64,000 bases of DNA from Lytechinus variegatus (Eukaryota > Echinodermata > Echinoidea > Temnopleuroida > Toxopneustidae), in contig NC_054752.1 of the NCBI RefSeq assembly GCF_018143015.1, forward strand, positions 5,319,216 through 5,383,215, in the 5' to 3' direction. A program made the position numbers and the translations under genes. The notes beneath the pieces are model-generated. The model saw nothing but the letters and a program-made list of their open reading frames with translations. It had not been told where the DNA came from and searched no databases. Shown here in pieces: positions 48,413 through 57,462 of this stretch; positions within the stretch are counted from its first letter, which is position 1; each line of letters begins with the position of its first letter.

Positions 48413-50321
48413 CCCCCATTATACTCTCATGAGCTAACTTCAACACAGCTTGCCGATAAGGTATAGGAACAACTAACTGCCTAACTTCATTACCACTAAG
48501 CACAGACTTTGGTTGAAAAACCCTGTGTAACAATCCACCATCAAAGACAAAATATGAACTATGTCCTGAAATTTCACTATCTTTACGATCTCTACTATTC
48601 AAACTAGCATACTCCATCGCTTTCTTTAGCGTGGGGTCAGCCATCTGAGCCTCTTTGATGTCTTCTGAAGAAACATCAGGTATGGCTGACGGAACCTTCA
48701 AAGTCGGCCGTGGCCGCTGAGCTTCACGAACTTGAGCTCGAGTCTGAACTGCCATGTTCACATGGTCATGCGACTTGCATGGTTGACCAGGTTTCCAATC
48801 TGGAATTGGATCCTTCGCTGGTCTCACATTGTCAATTTCACCAAGAACTACGTCAAATACAGGCGTCTCTACGCACAAAGCTTCTACCTTGCCAACAAAC
48901 CAAGGAGAATCAATGTTGACCCTAGCTATTGGGAACTTCCTAATTGTTTGGTCAATTAAGACACACCACTTAGACTGACCAGTAAACTGTTCTGGCAATA
49001 CCAGTGACTTCTTCACGATTACACCTGAACAACCTGTATCCCTAAGGACACTCACATCATGTGATTCAAGTTTCCCATTTCTAACTGGAAGCTTATCATG
49101 CCAACGACGCTTACAAGTAGCACACATACTAGTGACTTCCCTATGCCTTTCTATCTCTAGAATTTCTTTAGAAGGAGATTCAATATACTCAGCAGAAGAC
49201 ACTAAGAACTCTCCTAACTCTACACTATCAGTGATCTGAGTTTCCTGAGACCCAGAAGAACTACAAGTGGGACAACTACCTGATGTCTGTTTCCCTACTG
49301 AATCTTGAGTTTCTCTTAACTGATTCTTTTGGTTCCTACGCTTACCTATTGGTGGCTTCGGAGAACTAACTAAACTCGCGCCTTGGAATCTAACATTATA
49401 ATCTTGCGCAAAATGACCCATTTTGTTGCAAACAAAGCATGGACCCTTCCTACGATGACCTGATTGTTCACCCTTAGTCTTGTTCTCAGCAATTGGCGCA
49501 TTGGATACCGTAGTATTACCCTTAGGTTTACTCTTATGGTTCAAGGGGGAATTCTTTTTAGGTACTCCAAAATGACCCCCATGTGCCTCAACAAATGTAT
49601 CTGCCAGACCTGCCATCTCATCTGCAGATTTTGGTTTTCTTTCTTTTAGAAATAACGCTAGTGCTTGACCTCCTTTCTCTAAGACTTGCTGCATTAGAAG
49701 TAATTGTACAATACCATCATATGAGCGCTGAGCTTCAGACAATTCTATCCACTTATCTAAATAATGGGACAACCTTACAACAAACTGACTAGGAGTCTCT
49801 CCTACCTCGGGATTAGAAAATCTGAATTTCTTACGGAAATCATCTGCCGTGAGTTCAAATCTCTTCAACAAAGCATCCTTCAGTGTTGCATAATCTTTTG
49901 CCTGATCAGCTGACAACCTTGAGTACACATCTAATGACTTACCACGAAGTAAAGCACTAAGACTTATGGCCCAGCTAGTCTGCGGCCAACCCTGATTTTC
50001 AGCATAGCGTTCAAATCTATTAAGATACGCATCCATACTATCCTTTCCTTCCGTGAAAGGAGGGAGTTTAGGGGAAGGGGCCAAAGAACGACGGTCACCG
50101 TCACTACTTCCTACTTCGGAACTACTCTGGATACGAGCTAATTCAAGTTTCTTATCTAATAACATTCCCTCTTGTTTTTGTAACTCTAGCTGTTGTTGCC
50201 TATCTTCCCTAGCTGCATGTCGCTCATCTCGAGCTAATTTTTCTCTCTGTTCTACAAATGACAAAAGGTCTTGACCTGTAAACCCTAACTCTCTCCCAAA
50301 CTCAAACAAATTTGAATCCAT
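48399..50321 (-). CDS. gag: Retrotransposon gag-protease frame, ending in the integrase zinc finger
   Basis: 640 residues from Met at 50,321. A charged, coiled N-terminus is followed by a capsid-type region (~75-270). Its second half (DDFRKKFRF...VVRLSHYLDKW...LLLMQQVL) resembles the SCAN fold that vertebrate zinc-finger proteins took from Gmr1-like Gag. Next is a nucleocapsid knuckle, C295-x2-C298-x4-H303-x4, where the last Cys is Tyr308. Then comes an aspartic protease with DTG at 428-430 and a VVLG motif near 490. The frame ends at 48,399 just after the first His of the integrase zinc finger, because a C5 run on the plus strand (48,413-48,417) is one base short for continuity. Confidence 0.9.
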   Translation of the reverse strand: MDSNLFEFGRELGFTGQDLLSFVEQREKLARDERHAAREDRQQQLELQKQEGMLLDKKLELARIQSSSEVGSSDGDRRSLAPSPKLPPFTEGKDSMDAYLNRFERYAENQGWPQTSWAISLSALLRGKSLDVYSRLSADQAKDYATLKDALLKRFELTADDFRKKFRFSNPEVGETPSQFVVRLSHYLDKWIELSEAQRSYDGIVQLLLMQQVLEKGGQALALFLKERKPKSADEMAGLADTFVEAHGGHFGVPKKNSPLNHKSKPKGNTTVSNAPIAENKTKGEQSGHRRKGPCFVCNKMGHFAQDYNVRFQGASLVSSPKPPIGKRRNQKNQLRETQDSVGKQTSGSCPTCSSSGSQETQITDSVELGEFLVSSAEYIESPSKEILEIERHREVTSMCATCKRRWHDKLPVRNGKLESHDVSVLRDTGCSGVIVKKSLVLPEQFTGQSKWCVLIDQTIRKFPIARVNIDSPWFVGKVEALCVETPVFDVVLGEIDNVRPAKDPIPDWKPGQPCKSHDHVNMAVQTRAQVREAQRPRPTLKVPSAIPDVSSEDIKEAQMADPTLKKAMEYASLNSRDRKDSEISGHSSYFVFDGGLLHRVFQPKSVLSGNEVRQLVVPIPYRQAVLKLAHESIMGVTKV

Positions 50322-50659
50322 GGTTGATCCTAAACTGTTAGAAATAGATATGTTAGGTTAACAGACTCTTTGTTTAGAATTTGCCTTCTCTTACAAATAT
50401 CCCAATGTCACTTGCTTGTGCCAGAAGCTTGCAACCACAGTGCGAGAGTTCCCGTCTCCTCGAACCGTCACAAATGTCACTGATCTGAAATACCTAATCA
50501 GAAGGACAAAACAAATAAACACATCTCATGAACATACATGTTACACTCGCTAATTCCAACATCAATAAGCCTTGAAAATTTATAGGAATATTACAGTTAA
50601 CTATTTCCCTTCAACATGAGTAATCCTTGACTTTAACTAGGAATTTTACAGCTAAGTAC

Positions 50660-50677
50660 CTCCCGGACAAGCCCCCA
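50660..50677 (-). other. Primer-binding site, tRNA-Pro-like
   Basis: On the element's strand TGGGGGCTTGTCCGGGAG lies two bases inside the 5' LTR. It differs at only two positions from the proline-tRNA primer site familiar from murine leukaemia virus. This fixes the LTR edge and the element's direction. Confidence 0.75.
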
Positions 50678-50679
50678 AA

Positions 50680-52159
50680 TGTCACGAGCGAAACTGCTCT
50701 AATTAACTTATTAATCTACAGGCTACTTAACCACCCTGAATAAAAGACCAAAGGATATTCAAGATATAAATGAAGTGATCAATTTAATGTCACAAAATAT
50801 AATAAGTCGTTTACATTGAATCGTTGAGAACATAAGTATAATTGCAAACAGATATTCAATAAATCATTTCATATAGAGAAGGAGTATAATCATCATTGAC
50901 TGTCCCAAGTTTATGGGAAGAGATTGATCTGGAAATAGGCCTTTAAATTATGTTACCGAAAATCTTGGAAAGTTTATCGATTGCTTGATCAAACCTTCAA
51001 TCGGGTAAATGCGGAGTTCGAAACAGAAGAGATCGACAAACCACGACGACTACGAAGATTGGACGATTATGACGAGGAACAAGTATGCCGATGATCGACG
51101 ACGACGACGAAGAACACGACTGACGTCATCAGCGAAGACACGTGTCCTTGAAGAATGAAGAACAAGAGTTGAGTTGAAGCTCTAACTTGGAAGAATTACG
51201 GTCGAGTCAGCCGAAGCTATTGTTCGTCTGACTCAAGCGAGTCATTCCCCTCGAATGCATTTTGACTCATGACCTGGACATAGAGGGTAGGTGCTACCCT
51301 GACCTACATTGACTCCACATTGACTCTGGGCTGACCCTAGGTTGACAGCCGTCTAAAATAGGAATAGACCAAATACTTAACAGCAAAGGCCCTAACAATA
51401 TTCTATTCACAAAGATATCAGCTTATCAAAATTAGTTTTCATATTTATTATCAAAGTAAATGAATAACAAGCTTCTATTAGCATGAGCTTTCTGATAGTC
51501 AAGAAAATACATAACAGTTGAGAAATCTAATATAATTATTTCTCTCTGAATCGTAGATCAATTATATAATTGACTTTAACAGACTTCAAAAATACAACTT
51601 TGTTCATTTTAGTAAGGATAATTATATTCACATTGAAGACTGGAGTAAGATGTCATTTGGTGACAAAATGAGCAGAATATATATATATATATATATGTAA
51701 ATCTGTCTTTCTTTCTGAAAACAGACATGCCATATTAAGCATAAGAATTGTATTAATATTAAAACGTATGAACCAAGCATTACTTACAATTCGGCATCGA
51801 GTAGAAAGGAACCTCCCTGCACTGGGTAGGGTGGCACACGCCCTTTTCCTTGGTTAGGAAACACCCCAAATTGGACCTTCTTCTCCGAAATCAAAAGTGA
51901 GAGTGAGCTGGCTTGGCTTTTCTTGCCAGCACACCAAACAGAAATATGAAACACAAAGAGTCTGTAATCCTATACACCTGTTAAACTATAGTCTACTTAT
52001 TATGACAACCCAGCCTGTTAAAATACCAGACAACCTATCATGCCTACAGTTTAGTTACTAAGGTATGCAGTCCACATCTGTACATGGAGTTTAACAAAAG
52101 AGTTTAACAAAACATGGACTTTAACAAAAGGGTTATCTAATTTTGAATAAGATCCTACA
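50680..52159 (-). repeat. 5' LTR of the retrotransposon
   Basis: 1,480 bp. It differs from the 3' LTR by about ten substitutions, a few 1-4 bp indels including the (AT)n length, and the inverted segment at 51,209-51,229. Carries TGACGTCA at 51,121-51,128, a possible CREB/ATF site. Confidence 0.95.
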
Positions 52160-52164
52160 ATGGG

Positions 52165-54053
52165 CTATATATTGTATAATGGTATATCTGAAATAAAATG
52201 CTGCATGTTGGTGATTTGGTGTCAACAAGCAATTTTTGCAAGAAGATGAAAAGGCACAAAATAATCATAAAGAATTAACCTTCACCTTTGATATCCAGAG
52301 TCAAAGGTCAAAAGTTAATAAATATTTATACATCCATGCATGATTTCCCCCCCCCCCCCAAAAAAAAGATAGTAATTCATAATTATTATATTCACATTTT
52401 ATTTGTGAATTATAGAAAGAAAGATACCTATTTGTAATGAAAATTTGGATGTTTAATAATTTCACTCTGAAATAAGGATAAATAATGGCGGCCATGGAAA
52501 ATATATTTAAGGGTTAGAAGTCAATCAACTATATCAATAACGTCAGGGAATTTAAGTAAATAGGTCGATAACTTGATAACTTCATTGTATATAGTGATTC
52601 TGATGGGAAAAAGACTGTCCTGCATGGAAAATGAACACAAATTTAATAGGCCTAGTTGATTCCTTGACCAATGATGATGTCAAAATACAAGTTCGAGGTG
52701 AAATCGATATCAAATAGCACTTTTTAATATATATTGTAGTAATGCATTGCCAAAAGTGTAAAAAAAAATCATGTATGATATAATCTAAAATGATGAAGTT
52801 GTCTAAAGTAGCAGCATTTACATATGCATTTTATGAATCTAAATCAAGGTACTAATTTTTCTGTAGCAATAGGTCACTAACCTCAATTGCTACAATCAAT
52901 ACTATAAACTATAACTTAATCTGTAAATGGAAAGGATAGGCCTAACCCTAATGACATGCATCATCTAAGAACATTTTCATGTAGCCAGGGGTAATGATGA
53001 AGGATTAAAATAAGACAATCATTAGAGCTGCAGCTTTTGTCATAGTAAATGAAGTTAAGTGTCTCAACTTCAGCAAAGAGTAATTAAACTTTTGCAAACT
53101 TTCTGACATTTTCAGGACTTTGATCTGGCCCATTCAATGAAAGCCTAATAACGTTCTGTCAAGGGATATCAGACTAGGGTCTATATTAATGCTGATATGT
53201 TGCATAGCTTGATTCTCAAGAACTGGACGTGGTGCTGTAGGAGTTTTGTTAGGTCAATGGATGTGTACTTTTAAGCTATTATCTCCTTTTGAATTTCATT
53301 ATCATATCATATGCCTAATTTGTGCATGATAACACTCAGTTGTATGGACCAAATAATGATCCTTGTACATACTGATACCTAGTAGAAATAGCATTATAGG
53401 TGACGTACGGCAGAGAGCAGATATGAAGTTTTGTCCTGCAACATTAGCATCTCAAGAGATTCTGGCAGCTCGCAATGAGAGGTAATTAATAATAATACGG
53501 GAATTCATCTTTGTTTAAGTTGATATACATGCAGCTCTAATGATGGCCTTCACTTCATCATCATTCCTCTGCTGTTTGGAAATGCTCTCAGATGATGCTA
53601 GCTGTGACATGAGAGTTAGACCTATCCTACCCATTTTCAGAAAATTCTTGTACAAATCTTTGCATTTTGGCACCAAGATCACTAACCTGCGGTGTTTTAT
53701 CTCAGAGATACCATTATTATTATCTAATGTCAAAAAGGACATTGACCTATGTCTTTGAATTTTAAGGGGTGAATGTGCATTGTCGATATTTAATTTCATT
53801 TTATTTGATCTTCCTGTAAGAATCTGTGTATTCTGACACCAAGAACACCAAGCTGCGTCGTTTTATCTTCGAGATACCAGTATGTAATATGGTATATAAT
53901 GTATAAAATGTCATTGACCTTTGGCTTTAAATTTTATGGGTGAATATGCATTCTATGTCCTTAATTTTATTTTATTTGATCTTCTGATCAGAATCTGTGC
54001 ATTTTGACACCATGATCACCAACCTGTGCCTTTTCATCCAAGAGATACCATTA
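52165..54053. repeat. Right part of the duplicon B inverted repeat
   Basis: Matches the reverse complement of 7,945 back to about 6,000: the flipped centre and the start of the right arm. No gene. The 94- and 72-residue frames at 53,515-53,799 mirror those at 6,257-6,640 and are repeat sequence. Confidence 0.75.
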
Positions 54054-54055
54054 TA

Positions 54056-55866
54056 CAGTGCGTCCCAAAAAAAACTATACACTTTTGAAATGGCTGCCAA
54101 ATAAAAAATGTAGCACTTTGGGGGAAAAGACTTATAGATATGGAAAGCCAATAAAGTCAACTTTCAAATGACACCAAAAAGTTGGAAAATTATTCATGCT
54201 TGAGCGAGCACTGCCCACTGAAACAGAGGGTATGCAAATTAGGGTGGGCTGGAATTAGCCTTCCAACTTCTTTCAGATTTTTTGTTTTGTACTTGCAAAG
54301 TTGAAGGTTATTTGGTGAATTAAAGATCAGATGTGATCAGTTTGTTGTTTGTGAAAATTTCATACGTTATTAAATTGAAATTTAATGCATGAGTGATCAT
54401 GAATTGCAATTTTTAGTGCAGCTTTAATCATGTGGATCATGTGGATCTCAACAATGTGTTCATGACAGTCAGAAGAGGGGGGTAATATGACTTAGGTAGG
54501 TGAAGTAAGTTGATGGGCTAAAGGTCAACAGAACATTTAGCAACCCCTCCCTCCATCTCTACCCCTCCCCCACTTCTCTCCTGAGAGACTAAGCTTGGCT
54601 AGGCTGGGCAGGAATTAGCCATACAGTTTTTTTTAGAGGTTAGTCCTTTGGAACTTACAAAGCTAAGGGTGTTCTGCTATTCATGAGTGATATAAGTTTT
54701 GGTTTTAATAGGCAAATTTCATGAATTACTAAATTGAAATGTACTGCATGAGTGAACAGGAATTGTAATTTTAGTGTAGCATATTTATCTTGTCGACATC
54801 AGAAGTGTGTTCATGAGAGTCAGAGTAATGTGATGGTACATGTACCTGTTACAAGCAAGAGGGCGAGGTATGCTAAGACTTGGTTAAAAGGGCATTCCTC
54901 TTCTTTTTGTTCTTTTACAAATTAAAAGTCATAGGTACCGTCCCCTCTTCATCTCCATTTTCCAGCCCCCCCCCCCCCCTCTCTCTCACTGTCTCATCTC
55001 CTGGATTGTAGCCTTTTCAAAACTTAACTGCCAAGTGACCGTTGGCTGATGGTCAGTTTGAATGATTACCAAAAAAATTTAATGATTATGATGATTAATG
55101 AAATGATTTATTGGAAAAGGTGAATGTTTTATTGATCACATTGCACATTGAATGAGTTGATTTACTGATAAATTGTTGATTGATAGGAAAAAGTTGATGC
55201 CCTAAGAATTAATCATTAAACCAACATTCTGCTCTGGACTTCACACGTACATGAGAATAGCCATCAGTCTCTCAACAGGAGGGGAGGGTGGGAAAGAGGG
55301 GGGGGGGGCAGGGGCTGAATGTTCTGTTGACCCTTATTTCATCAACTTACTTCTCCCACTTAAGCCCTATCTCACGATTCTCACCCCCTATTCTCCCGAC
55401 TGGCCGACTCACATGAGCACATTGCTGAGATCCCCATGATAAAGTTGAAATGCTGCCCCAAAAGAGATCCAAATGATACAGTTGAAATGCTGCTTCAAAA
55501 GTGTAATTTGTGTTCACTCATGCATAAAAGTTCAATGAAATAACTTAAAAAATTTGCGTAAGATATCAAAACTGATCAAGGTTGATCAATAATTTATTAC
55601 AACGCCCTTAACTTTGCAAGTTCGAAATGATTTGCCTCTCAACAACTGAAATAAATTGGAAGGCTAATTCCAGCCCACCCTAATTTTCATACCCTTTGTT
55701 CCAGTGGGCAGTGCTCGCTCAAGCATTAATAGTTTTCCAACTTTCTGGTGTCATTTGAAAGTTGACTTCATTGGCTTTCCATATATATGAGTCTTTTTCC
55801 CCAAAGTGCTAGATTTTTTATTTGGCGGCCATTTCAAAAGTGTATAGTTTTTTTTGGGACGCGCTG
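54056..55866. mobile_element. Tc1/mariner-like element with >200-bp TIRs, non-autonomous
   Basis: Begins CAGTGCGTCCCAAAAAAAAC and ends with the complement of CAGCGCGTCCCAAAAAAAAC. TA lies on both sides (54,054-54,055 and 55,867-55,868). The inverted repeats extend inward for over 200 bp (GGTGGGCTGGAATTAGCC on one side, its complement on the other). An internal direct duplication of about 230 bp starts near 54,235 and 54,596. No transposase frame. It sits in the right arm of the duplicon B inverted repeat. Confidence 0.85.
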
Positions 55867-57138
55867 TAGATGATGATATATGTAATGTAAAAAGGTCATT
55901 GACCTTTTGAAAGCTTTGACCTTGAATTTTATTGGTGAATGTCCATTCTAGGTACTCACATTCATTCTATTTTACCTTCTTGTAAGAATCTGTACATTTT
56001 GACACCATGATTACTAGCCTGTACCTTATCATCTCAGAGATACCATTATACAGTATGGTATATAATGTAAAAAAGTCATTGACCTTTGAAAGGCTTTGAC
56101 CTTGAATTTCATCGGCGAATGTGCATGCTAGGTACTTCATTTTATTTTATTTGATATTCTGGTAAAAAATTGTGCATTTTGACACCATTATCACCAACCT
56201 GCGCCTTTCCATCTCAGAGATATCATTATACGGTATATATGAAAAGGTCATTGACCTTTGACCTTGAAAAAAAACACTTTCCTCAACCCGTATTCCTCCT
56301 AACTTTTTTTTGGTAAATGTTGACAACAATACCTACTCAAATCAGTTGAAAAACCTTTTCCAATAATTTTATTCCAGATTGGCTATTTTGAGGTCTAATT
56401 TAGGGATACTATATAATATTTACCAAAAGAAAGGATCACCAGTCGTTCTTAAAGTCGCTCTTTACTTACGAACAGGTTTATGAAACACCCACTTGTTAGT
56501 ACGAATCATGAAACGAATTTTATCGATTACAAACCAAACTATTCAGAACCCCTATGTGATTACATATATGTTCATCATAATTACACCATAAATACTCCAT
56601 CATTTTCTTAGTGGTTTATACATATTTGAAAATTCAAATTTCGTACATAATGTTTCATACTGTCATGTTTTGGCGATCCAGCCTTACAGGTTTTTTTCAT
56701 AACCTCATCTCATGGAAAGCCACGCAATAGATTTTGTACCTACTCACATTTGATATTTCTTTGTTTTCTTATTTTATTTGCGATTTAAAGATTGAATTGA
56801 ATGTATTATAAAAACAAAATATTCTTGTCAAATGATTGAAGTTAATAAATTTGAATCATGTATTCAGTTAGACAAGATAAAGAGTCTGAGGCGGTATTTA
56901 GAAAACAAAACCATATTTACTTCAATCAAATGCATCTACAATATAGGCACTGTGTTTCAAAAAACATACAAGTAATCAATAAATTCTTTTAGACTACAGC
57001 AGAATCACATTTTAAATGCACTAATTGAGAGTAAATAGAAGTATAAGTCAAGCATTATCCTTGTAACGATCCAAATAATACATAGCTCTATAAATGTTTC
57101 CATGGTGTTTTTTTTACAGTAGATTCAGATATTCAAAT

Positions 57139-57401
57139 AATATTTTGACTGGACATGATGGCTCAGTGGTAGAGCGCCCGCCTCATGGACGGGAGGTCGT
57201 GGGTTCGATCCCCGGCCGAGTCATGCCAAAGACTTATAAAAATGGGACCTTCTGCTTTCTTGCTTGGCGCTCAGCATTTAGAATGGAGAAGGGTAATAAT
57301 AACATATTATGTTATGCAGGGCCCGCTGGAAGAACAGCTTACAGCTGAGAGTGGCTACCCTGGGTAAATAAGAGTTATTATTAATATTATTATATTATAT
57401 T
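57139..57401 (+). mobile_element. tRNA-derived SINE, 263 bp
   Basis: A tRNA-like head has an A box TGGCTCAGTGG (57,159-57,169) and a B box GGTTCGATCC (57,202-57,211). It is followed by a body (CTTGCTTGGCGCTCAGCATT, GGCTACCCTGGGTAAATAAG) and a TTA-rich tail. The target duplication ATATTCAAAT lies at 57,129-57,138 and 57,402-57,411. Duplicon A has a single copy at 2,523-2,532. The cloverleaf has mismatches in all stems, so it is not a working tRNA gene. Confidence 0.9.
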
Positions 57402-57429
57402 ATATTCAAATGATTTAGTTGTAGTATGT

Positions 57430-57462
57430 ACAAATGATCTTCTATCATAGAAGATCATTTGT
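57430..57462. repeat. Perfect 15-bp hairpin at the edge of the minisatellite
   Basis: ACAAATGATCTTCTA, loop TCA, then the exact reverse complement. The left half is ordinary duplicon sequence (also at about 2,548); the right half is new and runs straight into the first minisatellite unit. Confidence 0.9.

Larger units (their letters stand above)
44066..52159 (-). mobile_element. Ty3/gypsy LTR retrotransposon, Gmr1-like (INT before RT)
   Basis: A structurally complete 8.1-kb element on the minus strand. It has two ~1.48-kb LTRs with TG...CA ends, a 5-bp target duplication ATGGG (44,061-44,065 and 52,160-52,164), a primer-binding site, gag-protease and integrase-RT-RNase H frames, and a purine-rich tract before the 3' LTR. 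The domain order Gag-PR-INT-RT-RH differs from ordinary Ty3/gypsy and is the hallmark of the deuterostome Gmr1 group. The LTRs are nearly identical, so insertion is recent. It lies inside the inverted repeat of duplicon B; the empty site is seen in A at about 7,936-7,957. The coding region has a frameshift, so this copy is probably not autonomous. Confidence 0.95.
37426..56410. repeat. Duplicon B (middle segmental copy)
   Basis: A second copy of duplicon A, equivalent to about 1-8,985. It contains one CT-rich unit, the palindromic MITE (38,807-38,986) and the left ends of the 4,209 and 4,748 elements (41,297 and 41,849). It also holds a long inverted repeat whose centre is in the opposite orientation to A (43,800-53,500, apart from the retrotransposon). 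The copy stops at about 56,410, before the right transposon ends and the B-box gene. Insertions absent from A are the MITE, the LTR retrotransposon and the Tc1/mariner-like element. No host gene. Confidence 0.8.

Noticed and set aside
48399..48420. Programmed ribosomal frameshift between gag-pro and pol
   Set aside because: The break lies within the integrase zinc finger rather than between Gag and Pol, and no slippery site is seen. A one-base loss is simpler.
57151..57226. Functional tRNA-Met gene (CAT in the anticodon position)
   Set aside because: Mismatches in the acceptor, anticodon and T stems, a SINE body downstream and flanking target duplications show that it is a SINE head.
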